Translations under genes and position numbers: made by a program
DNA from: Sphaerospermopsis sp. SIO1G1
GTDB lineage: Bacteria > Cyanobacteriota > Cyanobacteriia > Cyanobacteriales > Nostocaceae
Assembly: GCA_010672785.1 (NCBI GenBank)
Contig: JAAHFX010000017.1
Location: 1 to 53,133 of the forward strand
Direction of reading: 5' to 3'
Length of the DNA stretch: 53,133 nucleotides
Shown: in pieces, positions 45,258 to 53,133 of the stretch
Layout: each line of letters starts with the position of its first letter
Numbering within the stretch: the stretch's first letter is position 1
The notes under the pieces: model-generated
What the model saw: the letters and a program-made list of their open reading frames with translations, nothing else
The model's database searches: none
What the model was told of the DNA's origin: nothing

Positions 45258-48143
45258 TTAAAACTCTCCAGCTAATGCGGGAACACATCTTTCACACAAT
45301 AAAGGATGTTCCTCTGATTCTCCTACATGAGTAGAATAATTCCAACAGCGATCGCATTTTTCACCGTCTGCTTTTACTACTCCAATTGTCCAATCTTCTG
45401 TGGTTGCTTGATATTTCACATCGGCAATTTTAGCAGCATTATCTACTATTTCTACCTGAGATGCTAAGAATAAATATCGCAACTCATCAATATTATTTCC
45501 CTCTCCAGTATTGAAACCTTGGATAGCTTCCCGTAACTGTTTATGGGGAATATTTAATAACACCTTCGCTTCCAAAGATGAACCAATCATTTTTTCAATC
45601 CGCGCTTGTTCCATGACTTTATTAACATCAGTACGGAGTGAACGCAGTGTTTCCCAAAATTCTACATCTAATTCGTCTTTTTCCCATTCATCTTTCACCT
45701 GTATCCAACCAGCTTCAAACACTGATTTACAAGGAGTTTGATAGGGGATAAATTGCCAAATATCTTCCGCAGTATGACATAAAACTGGTGCGATCGCCCT
45801 AGCTAAATTTTCCAAAGCAATCTGTAAAACAGTTTGACAACTGCGACGACGGAAACTATCAGCAGCACTGATATATAATCTATCCTTAGCAATGTCTAAA
45901 TAAAAATTAGACAAATCCACAACACAGAAATTCTGCACAGTTTGGAAGAAACGGAAAAATTGGAAGTTATCAAAAGCAGTTGTCACCTCATTAAATACCT
46001 CGCGGATACGGTGCAACATATACTTATCTAAATCTGCCAATTCCTCATAAGCAACTGCATCTTTTTCAGGATCAAAATCATGCAAACTACCTAACAAAAA
46101 TCGGGAAGTATTACGGATTTTATTCCTGATATCAGCTAATTGTTTAATGATGTTACTTCCTAACCTAACATCTCCAGAATAATCAACAGAAGAAACCCAC
46201 AAACGTAAAACATCTGCTCCATAGGGAGGTTCTTGTTTTTGGTTTTTACCACCATTAATGATCACATTTGGATCAACAACATTTCCCAAGGATTTACTCA
46301 TTTTGCGTCCGTTTTCATCCAACACAAAACCATGAGTTAACACCGTTTTATAAGGTGCAATTCCATTGATAGCAACACTGGTTAACAAAGAAGATTGAAA
46401 CCAGCCCCGATGTTGATCAGAACCTTCCAAATAGATATCAGCAGGATAACTCAATTCCGGTCTTTGCTTTGCTACAGCAGCCCAAGACGAACCAGAATCA
46501 AACCACACATCCATAGTATCCGTACCTCTCCGATACGTTTTCCCATTGTTGCGATATTGTTCTGGTAACAACTCCTCCACAGAAAGTTCCCACCAAGCAT
46601 CAGAACCCTTCTCCGCAATGATAGCCTGGACGTGGTTGATAGTTTCCTCAGTTAACAAAGCTTCCCCAGTTTCCTCATCATAGAACACAGGGATAGGCAC
46701 ACCCCAAGTCCGCTGACGAGAGATACACCAGTCAGAACGTTCTGCAACCATCGGTGTAATTCGATTCTCACCTTGTGCAGGAATCCAACGCACAGATGCG
46801 ATCGCTTTTAAAGCTTCCTCCCTAAATCCTGACACAGAAGCAAACCACTGCTCTGTCGCACGGAAAATTGTCGGTTTCTTCGTTCTCCAATCATAAGGAT
46901 ACTTGTGTTCATAAGCTTCTTCCTTCAACAAAGAACCTGCTTCTGTCAAAGCATCAATAATTCCCTGATTTCCATCCTTTAACACATTTAAACCAGCAAA
47001 TTTACCAGCCTCTTCAGTAAAATTACCAGCATCATCTACCGGAGCAAGAATCGGCAAACCGTATTTTTGCCCCACAATATAATCCTCCTGACCATGACCA
47101 GGGGCAGTATGCACCAACCCAGTACCAGAATCAGTAGTAATATAATCACCACCAACCACCACCGGACTTTCACGGTCAAACAGCGGGTGACGATAAACAC
47201 TGTGTTCCAAATCCTGACCAGAGAACTTCGCCTTCACAGTCAACTCAGCATCCAAAACATCAGCCAACCTTTCTACCAACTCAGCCGCAACTATCAGATA
47301 CTTGCATTGACTTTGCGCCTTTGCGTCTTTGCGTGAGACTTCCACCACCGCATATTCCAACGCCCCATTCACAGCCACAGCTAAATTACCGGGTATCGTC
47401 CAGGGAGTAGTTGTCCACACAGCCACGCCCAAATCAGCCAATAAAGGCTCTAAAACTGATTTCAGCTTTTCGGAAACCTTCGCCATCGAGAAAGCAGCGT
47501 AAATACTCCGTGAAACGTGACCTTCTGGATATTCCAACTCAGCTTCCGCCAAAGCAGTGCGAGAACTAGGACTCCAGTGTACAGGCTTCAAACCGCGATA
47601 GATGTAACCTTTCAAATACATCTGCCCAAACACACCAATTTGCGCTGCTTCATACTCTGGCTTTAAGGTTAAATAAGGATTTTCCCAATCACCCCAAACA
47701 CCATAACGTTGAAAGCTTTCTTTTTGATCATTAACAGCTTTCAGAGCAAACTCCTGCGCCTTTTGACGTAATTGTAAGGGAGTGAGATTTTGCCGTTCTG
47801 CCGATTTCATATTTTGCAGAACTTTTAACTCAATTGGTAATCCGTGACAATCCCAACCTGCAATGTACCTTACTTTACGTCCTCTGAGAATATGGTAACG
47901 GTTAATAATATCTTTGAGAATCTTATTTAAAGCATGACCAATATGCAATTGACCATTAGCATAGGGCGGGCCATCGTGCAGTATAAAAATTTCGCCAGGG
48001 TTTTCTTCAGAAAGACGAGAATAAATGTTATTTTCCGCCCAGAACTTTTGGATTTCGGGTTCACGTTTAATAGCGTTTGCCCGCATATCGAATTTAGTCT
48101 TGGGGAGGTTAACGGTATCTTTGTATTTTCCAGTTTCGGTCAC
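45258..48143 (-). CDS. ileS: Isoleucyl-tRNA synthetase
   Basis: 961 aa class I synthetase that charges tRNA-Ile. HIGH motif in ANGQLHIGHALNK (67-70), KMSKS in GRKMSKSLGNVV (about 613-617), editing domain (about 190-400), and C-terminal zinc motif CDRCWNYSTHVG...CERC. Length and all key motifs indicate a complete enzyme. In the editing domain region, VSRKDAKAQSQCKYL contains a dispersed-repeat unit (47310-47340) read in frame. It is the only clear housekeeping gene in the right part of the window. Confidence 0.97.
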   Translation of the reverse strand: MTETGKYKDTVNLPKTKFDMRANAIKREPEIQKFWAENNIYSRLSEENPGEIFILHDGPPYANGQLHIGHALNKILKDIINRYHILRGRKVRYIAGWDCHGLPIELKVLQNMKSAERQNLTPLQLRQKAQEFALKAVNDQKESFQRYGVWGDWENPYLTLKPEYEAAQIGVFGQMYLKGYIYRGLKPVHWSPSSRTALAEAELEYPEGHVSRSIYAAFSMAKVSEKLKSVLEPLLADLGVAVWTTTPWTIPGNLAVAVNGALEYAVVEVSRKDAKAQSQCKYLIVAAELVERLADVLDAELTVKAKFSGQDLEHSVYRHPLFDRESPVVVGGDYITTDSGTGLVHTAPGHGQEDYIVGQKYGLPILAPVDDAGNFTEEAGKFAGLNVLKDGNQGIIDALTEAGSLLKEEAYEHKYPYDWRTKKPTIFRATEQWFASVSGFREEALKAIASVRWIPAQGENRITPMVAERSDWCISRQRTWGVPIPVFYDEETGEALLTEETINHVQAIIAEKGSDAWWELSVEELLPEQYRNNGKTYRRGTDTMDVWFDSGSSWAAVAKQRPELSYPADIYLEGSDQHRGWFQSSLLTSVAINGIAPYKTVLTHGFVLDENGRKMSKSLGNVVDPNVIINGGKNQKQEPPYGADVLRLWVSSVDYSGDVRLGSNIIKQLADIRNKIRNTSRFLLGSLHDFDPEKDAVAYEELADLDKYMLHRIREVFNEVTTAFDNFQFFRFFQTVQNFCVVDLSNFYLDIAKDRLYISAADSFRRRSCQTVLQIALENLARAIAPVLCHTAEDIWQFIPYQTPCKSVFEAGWIQVKDEWEKDELDVEFWETLRSLRTDVNKVMEQARIEKMIGSSLEAKVLLNIPHKQLREAIQGFNTGEGNNIDELRYLFLASQVEIVDNAAKIADVKYQATTEDWTIGVVKADGEKCDRCWNYSTHVGESEEHPLLCERCVPALAGEF
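47310..47340 (-). repeat. GCAAAGACGCAAAGG-type repeat inside ileS
   Basis: On the minus strand the sequence reads TCTCACGCAAAGACGCAAAG-GCGCAAAGTCA, a common intergenic repeat of cyanobacteria, in frame as SRKDAKAQS within the IleRS editing region. It resembles the GH116 insertion at 5604-5635 in type but not in exact sequence. Confidence 0.65.
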
Positions 48144-48191
48144 AGTTTCATGCCTAAGATATGTTTGCAGTTATTTGATCAATTATAAATC

Positions 48192-48277
48192 GTAGGTTGG
48201 GTTGAGGAACGAAACCCAACACCACATCTCGAATATTATTATTAATGTTGGGTTTCTCTTCGTTCTACCCAACCTAC
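48192..48277. mobile_element. Palindromic GTAGGTTGGG element
   Basis: 86 bp with long terminal inverted repeats: GTAGGTTGGGTTGAGGAACG...CCCAAC against GTTGGGTTTCTCTTCGTTCT...ACCTAC. Scraps of the same repeat appear at about 50077-50100 (CAACCCAACCTAC) and 51248-51275. Non-coding; resembles a widespread cyanobacterial MITE. Confidence 0.7.
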
Positions 48278-48289
48278 ATCTAAAATTAT

Positions 48290-49984
48290 TTAAAACAAAG
48301 TTTTCATTTTGTTTAAAAATGCAACAGTTTTTGCTTCATCCCGATCATAATTCCCATTTACAAGTTCATCAATAACAGTAGTAGTATTTAATAATACTTC
48401 TTTGCATTGATTTTCATCCCATAATACTGTTTCTATTTTCTGACAATATTGTATGAACTTATTACTTGCTATTTCTGGTCTTTTTGTGCCTGCAACTTGC
48501 ATTCTCAGAATATCAAGCATATAGTATTTAAAAGGCTTATATTTAGTATCTATTTGTTTTTTTCTAAAAAGTGATTCTAAGCAGAATAGTGCATAAGCAC
48601 TAACATAATAACCTATTGGATTGTGAGAAGGTACAAAAATTTTATTATTTGTTTCTTCCACTAGCTTTTTATGATATCTTCCTGCATTATGGGCTTGGTC
48701 TAAAAACATAGAAGCAAAACATCTCATTTGAGAACGTATATCTACTATTCTGATTTTTTCAATATTATCTATTCCATTAAATTGTCTTGGTCTTCTTTCA
48801 TAATAAAGATTTTTTGAATCTGGCATAGATTTATAGTATTCCTCTAAATTTTTCTGAAAATCAGTTAATGCTTCTAATTCTTCAAGTTTAACAGGAGTTT
48901 GTCTATTATTCGCCTTAACAATATTATTTTTCAGTGTACTATCACGTTCTAAAGCAATGACTTTTATAGGTATATATAACAAGTCATTTATTGAGTTTCT
49001 GCTGTTATACAAAATATAACTGGTTTGACATCCATTAACAATTTGATAGTCTCTAATAGTGATAGAATCTCCAACAATATTAATATACTCTGCTACAATA
49101 GTTATACCATTATTATACAACACGAAAAACTGGCTTTCTTCTGATTTAATAGTTGCTTCTATTTCTTGATTTACATTATTTTCACCTTGAAAGCCTCTTA
49201 CATTATCATAGAATAATCCTCTAATTATGTTATCATCTTCATCAGTGATCAATTTCAAATACTCTTTTGCTGGTACAACGGCAATGTAAGCTTGGTTTAC
49301 ATCGGGTATTTTAGGAATTGTGACACGCTTCTCTAACTTAATCTCACGTGATATTTTATTATTTGCCAATCTACATAAATCTTGAATTCCATTAGCATCA
49401 ACAGGATTAAATGTAACTCTATCGAAAATTCCCATATTATCAAGGCTTTGACTCAAATGTTTAATTGTTCCTTGTAAATGTGGATCATCGCACCACTTAC
49501 CTGTGGTAACATAATATAACTTACATGAAGGATTTCTTTTAAAAGAGCTACTTTTTGTATAAATAAATTCCATCAATTGGTGTTTATCTTGAATAGAAGA
49601 ATTAGCTGGTAATTCAGAATGCTCTGCAAAAAAATCGGTTGCTCCTATTAAGAATTTGCCGATGTCACCTGCATCAAAATCACTACTGGTTTTGGATTGA
49701 ATAAGAATAAAATCAATATCTAAATACTTATTTTTATTTTCTAATTCCTCAATTTCATCTTGTGAATTTATCAAACTGCCATTAACAAATATTGCAATTC
49801 CATCTAACGCTTTATCTGCACCACCTCCAACATGAATGTCCTCAAGATCAAATTGATAATTATATTCTTTAGAAATTACATAATAATTAACAAAGTGTTC
49901 AAATACTTCGGAATCCTTCAGGTCTTCTGATAACGATTGTTGTTTCTTAAAAGTTTGTAATAATCCAGATGTAATTCTGTCCAT
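48290..49984 (-). CDS. AIPR family (abortive infection phage resistance) protein
   Basis: 564 aa. The second half holds the AIPR signature: NVRGFQGENNVNQEI, then FVLYNNGITIVA, IRDYQIVNGCQTSYILYNS and KANNRQTPVKLEELEAL. The N-terminal part resembles a PD-(D/E)xK nuclease, with D61 in KALDGIAIFVNG and Q-x-K in FILIQSKTSSDFDAGD (about 91-105). AIPR proteins are linked to phage exclusion. The chromosomal setting here, among a transposase remnant, a PIN protein and an ATPase, fits a small defence region. Defence activity is inferred. It begins 65 bp from the rest of that region and may be independent. Confidence 0.88.
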   Translation of the reverse strand: MDRITSGLLQTFKKQQSLSEDLKDSEVFEHFVNYYVISKEYNYQFDLEDIHVGGGADKALDGIAIFVNGSLINSQDEIEELENKNKYLDIDFILIQSKTSSDFDAGDIGKFLIGATDFFAEHSELPANSSIQDKHQLMEFIYTKSSSFKRNPSCKLYYVTTGKWCDDPHLQGTIKHLSQSLDNMGIFDRVTFNPVDANGIQDLCRLANNKISREIKLEKRVTIPKIPDVNQAYIAVVPAKEYLKLITDEDDNIIRGLFYDNVRGFQGENNVNQEIEATIKSEESQFFVLYNNGITIVAEYINIVGDSITIRDYQIVNGCQTSYILYNSRNSINDLLYIPIKVIALERDSTLKNNIVKANNRQTPVKLEELEALTDFQKNLEEYYKSMPDSKNLYYERRPRQFNGIDNIEKIRIVDIRSQMRCFASMFLDQAHNAGRYHKKLVEETNNKIFVPSHNPIGYYVSAYALFCLESLFRKKQIDTKYKPFKYYMLDILRMQVAGTKRPEIASNKFIQYCQKIETVLWDENQCKEVLLNTTTVIDELVNGNYDRDEAKTVAFLNKMKTLF

Positions 49985-50096
49985 AAAAATCTCTCAATAA
50001 AATTGTGCATTCTATACTTTTTGTTTAAATGAGTCAAGTCTGAGTCGTATGTTGGCTTTCACTTCATACCCTACGGGAAGCAAGCTACAACCCAAC

Positions 50097-50245
50097 CTAC
50101 TCGTTACCAATATCATCATCAAAAATAATATCCTCACCTGCACCCCACATCATGTCATAAATACCTTGACGCACAGCACGATGAAAACTGGAATATTCCC
50201 AATCTTTTGGAGATTTTACAAAACCATGTTTAATAATCTTTTTTA
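50097..50245 (-). pseudogene. C-terminal remnant of a REP-associated tyrosine transposase (RAYT)
   Basis: The minus strand reads KKIIKHGFVKSPKDW, EYSSFHRAVRQGIYDMMWGA and then a stop at 50097-50099. NPxKHGLVKSPKDWPYSSFHRxVxxGxYxxxWG is the conserved C-terminus of TnpA_REP (Y1 family) transposases. The catalytic His-hydrophobic-His and Tyr part is absent, because the frame is cut by the PIN gene's end region and a stop upstream. It is therefore a dead fragment. Confidence 0.75.
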
Positions 50246-50797
50246 GATAAAATCATTAATATCTGGAATTATACCCTGACGTAACCATTTCATCATTAAA
50301 TCAGGATGTATAATATGGAAAGTATGATTAGGTGTACTATAAATCAGGTGTTTATCTGGCTGAATAATACGGGTATCATTGGAAATGAAATCTTTAAAAT
50401 TAACTGTTACTAAAACATTAGCCTTACCAGCTATAGCAGTTTCTAAAACATGGGCATCTTCTTGATCACTAATAGCAATTATACCAGTACCCCCTAAAGT
50501 TAATTGTGGAAAAAAATAAACTGGTCCAAGTTGAGTATAACTAACAATTGCAGATAGATAAGAATTAACTAATGTTGTGGGAATATTTAGCTGTTCTTCC
50601 AGAACTGAACGCAAACGGTTAATCATCCCCCAAGATATAATTAACTGTACTAACCCTATTTCACAACTTCCTTGAGTTATGATTGTCACTAAACTTTGAC
50701 TAGATGAATTTTTCTTTCCTTTCCTATCTGACAGCAAAGAGGCACACCAGATGTTAAGATCAAGACATAAACGGATTAAATTTTCTTTTTTTGACAT
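50243..50797 (-). CDS. PIN domain protein (possible toxin ribonuclease)
   Basis: About 184 aa from the preferred ATG at 50797; the open frame extends to 50893 but would then leave only 9 bp to the divergent neighbour. PIN-like acidic residues are seen in LCLDLNIWCASLLSD (first Asp), LEEQLNIP, ISDQEDAHVLETAIAGKANVLVTVNFKDF (two late Asp). The VLVTVNFKDF ending is a common PIN pattern. PIN proteins are usually RNases and often toxins of toxin-antitoxin pairs. No same-strand antitoxin gene is present; the divergent small gene at 50903 could be the partner. It resembles PIN_3 types; certainty about toxicity is low. Confidence 0.75.
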   Translation of the reverse strand: MSKKENLIRLCLDLNIWCASLLSDRKGKKNSSSQSLVTIITQGSCEIGLVQLIISWGMINRLRSVLEEQLNIPTTLVNSYLSAIVSYTQLGPVYFFPQLTLGGTGIIAISDQEDAHVLETAIAGKANVLVTVNFKDFISNDTRIIQPDKHLIYSTPNHTFHIIHPDLMMKWLRQGIIPDINDFI

Positions 50798-50902
50798 TTT
50801 AAAATAAGATTTAATTAGATTAGGTGAGTTATTAATGAATAATTTTTTAAATTGATAAGAAATATAATATCTACTATACCATAAAACCAACAAGGAATTT
50901 AT

Positions 50903-51244
50903 ATGTCAGAACCTATTAAATTGACTCACAGCAATAGAGACAGCAAAAGTATGATCATTGATTTGTCTAAAATACTAGAACCAACACAAATAGAGAATAT
51001 TCAATTAGCATTAAAAATTTTAGCCCATCTCCCAACAGATGCTTATACAGCATTGCAACATATAGAGGAAATAGCTTCATCTGAAGATTGGCAAAAACTC
51101 AGTTATCAAATAGCACGTACTTTAGTAGATGCACAATATGAAATTACTCATCGTCAAATTATAGAACAAATGAAAGTGGATAATTTGGATGAAATGGAAT
51201 CTGATGATGATATTTTGGCTGCTGCTTTGAAACTTACAAGTTGA
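50903..51244 (+). CDS. Small hypothetical protein, possible antitoxin of the PIN protein
   Basis: 113 aa, acidic at the C-terminus (DNLDEMESDDDILAAALKLTS), helical, no recognised DNA-binding domain. AAGGA lies 9 bases before the ATG, supporting translation. It is divergent from the PIN gene across a short gap (about 105 bp from the preferred PIN start), an arrangement that allows shared regulation. An antitoxin role is only inferred from position and acidity. Confidence 0.6.
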   Translation: MSEPIKLTHSNRDSKSMIIDLSKILEPTQIENIQLALKILAHLPTDAYTALQHIEEIASSEDWQKLSYQIARTLVDAQYEITHRQIIEQMKVDNLDEMESDDDILAAALKLTS

Positions 51245-51376
51245 TAGTTTGGCGTAGGAAGTCGCAACCCAACATTAATTATGATATACAGATGTAAATA
51301 TTGCCTTTTCTCAACTAAACCTACATTTTTTGATTTCTTAGGTTTACAATAAGTACAGTCACTCACAATAAACATT

Positions 51377-51571
51377 ATGAATGAAGTAATTGAAATCCCA
51401 GTTAATTTGACTTATTTTCAACTTCCAGAAGCAGTACAAGCACGGTTAAAATTTTTATTATATCGTCAAGATGCTGGATAAGAATTAAGTTTAACAGAAA
51501 GAGCGGAATTTTTATCTTTGCTTTCCTTGCCTTATCAGCGTATTATTAAGATAGTAAAGTTAGATAATTAA
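51377..51571 (+). pseudogene. Small gene broken by one in-frame stop
   Basis: A 64-codon frame reads MNEVIEIPVNLTYFQLPEAV, QARLKFLLYRQDAG, stop (TAA, 51479-51481), then ELSLTERAEFLSLLSLPYQR and a natural stop at 51569-51571. Reading through the TAA gives the pattern of a small cyanobacterial protein family (VNLTxFQLPxAVxxRLxxLLxxQDxGxxLTxxER). A single CAA-to-TAA change would explain the stop. Function unknown, perhaps an antitoxin-like partner. Confidence 0.65.
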
Positions 51572-51616
51572 GCTATAATCGAATATACTAAGTGCGACAA
51601 GGAGATAGCATTATTA

Positions 51617-52810
51617 ATGCCCAATAAAATTAATCATTTACATATTAAAAATTTTCGCTCTCTTGCAGATATTCATATTATACCTGATTCTCTAAATATT
51701 CTCTTTGGTCCTAACGGAGCAGGAAAATCAACATTTTTAGATACAATTTGGTTTATTAGAGATTGTGCAATTAGAGGTGTTGACTCTGCTGCTTCTTTTA
51801 GAGATCATGGTATTGGTATTCTTTGCGATGGAGCGAGTACAACTGATAATATATTAATTTCCATAGAAGATGAATCAACTAAATATGAAGTTGTATTTGG
51901 CTTATCTGCTGGTAGAATAGAACCTTTTGTTGGTGAAAAATTAGTCAAAAAAATTAATAATGAATTACTAATTGAGAGAACAATTGGTAGTGATAAAGCT
52001 ACATTTTATAATGTTGGCATGGCACTAGTTCAAGCTACTATTACACTCAGAGAACCAGAAAAATTAGCCCTGACTAACTACGTAGCTATTGGCACAAGTG
52101 ATGTAGCTGCATTTGAGTTAGATAAATTGTTGCGTGCTGCTCGTTCTTATCATTTAAGAAGTGCTTCCTTATTTAATCTAAGAAGATCAGGTTCAGAATC
52201 AGAAGCAGGAGACAGATTACAAGATAGATGTGAAAATTTATGGTCTGTTTTGAGAAATTTACATGACAGAAGAGTAATTGATGAAAGATACGACACTATC
52301 ATTAATTTTATGAAAGAAAGTTTCCCTAGTTTTGATGGTTTATATTTTGAACAAACTGGGAGAAATGTAGTTTATGCTAATTTTTTAGATACGAAAAGAC
52401 GCAAACCAATTCAAGCATCGGGAGTATCTGATGGACATCTTCAAATGTTAATTAATTTGACGGCTTTATTTTCTGAAAAACCTAATGGTTATTCATTAAT
52501 TTTATTAGATGAACCTGATATATCTTTACATCCCTGGGCGTTAGCAGTATTAGCTAAAGCTGTTAAAATAGCTACCGAAAAATGGAATAAACAGGTTTTT
52601 ATATCAACCCATTCTCCTGTACTAATTAGTCAATTTGCACCTAAAAATATATGGGTAATGGAACTGGATACAAATGGTCAAACTATGATGCAACGAGTTA
52701 GTGAAATAGAGGAAATACAAGATTTATTAGAAGATTATGCCACAGGTTCTTTGTACATGGCTGAAGCTATAGCACCTCAAAGTAAAGCTTTTACTGAGGA
52801 TGTAAAATAA
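51617..52810 (+). CDS. AAA family ATPase of the RecF/OLD-like (AAA_21) type
   Basis: 397 aa SMC/RecF-like ABC-type ATPase without a long coiled coil. Walker A GPNGAGKST (about 32-40), a signature-like SGVSDGHLQML, Walker B LILLDEPDISLHP and the H-switch ISTHSPVLISQF are present. AAGGAG ends 12 bases before the ATG. It is followed at once by an ORF starting with a TOPRIM-like strand, with stop and start overlapping by one base. ATPase-TOPRIM pairs are typical of OLD, Gabija and PARIS defence systems and of ATPase/DUF4276 pairs; which type this is cannot be fixed here. Confidence 0.88.
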   Translation: MPNKINHLHIKNFRSLADIHIIPDSLNILFGPNGAGKSTFLDTIWFIRDCAIRGVDSAASFRDHGIGILCDGASTTDNILISIEDESTKYEVVFGLSAGRIEPFVGEKLVKKINNELLIERTIGSDKATFYNVGMALVQATITLREPEKLALTNYVAIGTSDVAAFELDKLLRAARSYHLRSASLFNLRRSGSESEAGDRLQDRCENLWSVLRNLHDRRVIDERYDTIINFMKESFPSFDGLYFEQTGRNVVYANFLDTKRRKPIQASGVSDGHLQMLINLTALFSEKPNGYSLILLDEPDISLHPWALAVLAKAVKIATEKWNKQVFISTHSPVLISQFAPKNIWVMELDTNGQTMMQRVSEIEEIQDLLEDYATGSLYMAEAIAPQSKAFTEDVK

Positions 52811-53031
52811 TGAATAAAGGAAATGTAAATAGCAACCAACCATGCTATTCTGGATTTGAATTTGGTTTATTTGTAACAGGAGAAACTGAAGAACAGCATC
52901 TACCATATTTATTTAGAAATTTAATGGAAACTGGTATATGTACATTTAAAGTTATACGTCGTATTGGACAACTTAACCCTAAAACTTCTACTAAAAAACA
53001 CAGAAATAGGAGTTACGCATTGACAGAGTAG
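52810..53031 (+). pseudogene. Truncated TOPRIM-like (DUF4276-type) partner of the AAA ATPase
   Basis: 73 aa only. EFGLFVTGETEEQHLPYLFRNLMETGICTFKVIRRIGQ matches the start of TOPRIM-like OLD/DUF4276 nuclease partners (F-V-E-G-x-T-E; here the first Glu is Thr). The start codon overlaps the ATPase stop (TAATG), so translation is coupled. Similarity ends around residue 63 (NPKTSTKKH), where the sequence changes to AATAGGAGTTACGCATTGAC and stops soon after. This suggests a mobile element or deletion cut the gene. The family match is partial, hence moderate certainty. Confidence 0.6.
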
Positions 53032-53133
53032 ACAAATAGTGCATAGATAAAAAAGGTCGTCTATTGAGCAGGTATAGGACAATTAGGAAAATAACGAAAC
53101 CTTCCACAGCACAATGTAATCTGGAACATTACA
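53000..53133. mobile_element. Possible left end of an insertion sequence
   Basis: The region from about 53005 begins with GGAGTTACGCATTGACAGAG, reminiscent of IS ends common in cyanobacterial genomes, directly after the broken TOPRIM-like ORF. The window ends before a transposase or second inverted repeat can be seen. Confidence 0.35.

Noticed and set aside
50049..50246. 65-codon plus-strand ORF next to the PIN gene
   Set aside because: Antisense to the RAYT fragment, which explains the open frame.
1..53133. CRISPR arrays, tRNA and rRNA genes
   Set aside because: None seen: the tandem repeats are contiguous heptamers or protein-coding repeats without spacers, and no tRNA or rRNA motif was recognised by eye.

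Overview
This window looks like the chromosome of a heterocyst-forming, AT-rich cyanobacterium (Nostocales). Four things point there. HIP1 octamers (GCGATCGC) are scattered through the genes. Heptanucleotide tandem repeats (STRR type) sit between genes. There is a HetP-family gene, with a HetR-type inverted repeat (7649-7665) about 1.16 kb upstream. A long polysaccharide cluster contains a close relative of HepA. From memory, the gene order resembles the heterocyst envelope polysaccharide (HEP) island of Anabaena/Nostoc PCC 7120 (roughly alr2825-alr2841, with hetP at alr2818). I could not run a search, so orthology rests on recognised motifs and order.

Layout. 0-6.2 kb: a Ser/Thr kinase with a very unusual alternating Ala-X low-complexity segment, a Uma2-type nuclease with a repeat-built coiled coil, and a GH116 beta-glucosidase-like enzyme. 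6.2-9.2 kb: a 2 kb gene-poor stretch, the HetR-type site, an unidentified small ORF and the HetP-family gene. 9.3-12.0 kb (minus strand): an ABC-transporter ATPase of the MalK/UgpC type and a PATAN-REC (PatA-like) response regulator. 12.6-17.2 kb: a VWA protein, a PP2C phosphatase and a kinase-TPR protein, matching the TerY-P triad. 18.1-44.6 kb: the HEP-like island. It holds nucleotide-sugar genes (cytidylyltransferase, LhgO-like oxidase, SDR, RmlC-like epimerase, SAF-domain oxidoreductase), a glycosyltransferase, a Wzc-like BY-kinase, a HepC-like sugar transferase, a GT8-like protein, HepA, five further glycosyltransferases (the last two near 42-44.6 kb) plus one GT-like protein, and a Wzy/O-antigen-ligase-like membrane protein. 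An aspartoacylase and a secreted beta-propeller-like protein lie between them. 44.6-48.1 kb (minus strand): a second Uma2 nuclease and ileS. 48.2-53.1 kb: a small defence/toxin and scrap region with an AIPR protein, a RAYT transposase remnant, a PIN-domain protein, a possible partner, a small pseudogene, and an AAA ATPase overlapping a TOPRIM-like ORF that is cut short near the window end.

How it fits together. The HEP-like genes supply activated sugars, assemble repeat units on a carrier, polymerise them, control chain export (BY-kinase) and export lipid-linked or polysaccharide material (HepA) to build the heterocyst envelope. The hetP-like gene and PatA-like regulator beside them suggest a developmental neighbourhood. 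The TerY-P triad is probably a separate phospho-signalling unit. Dispersed elements are prominent: a 109-bp MITE-like element in two near-identical copies plus two partial ones, and short repeat units lying in frame inside the GH116 and ileS genes.
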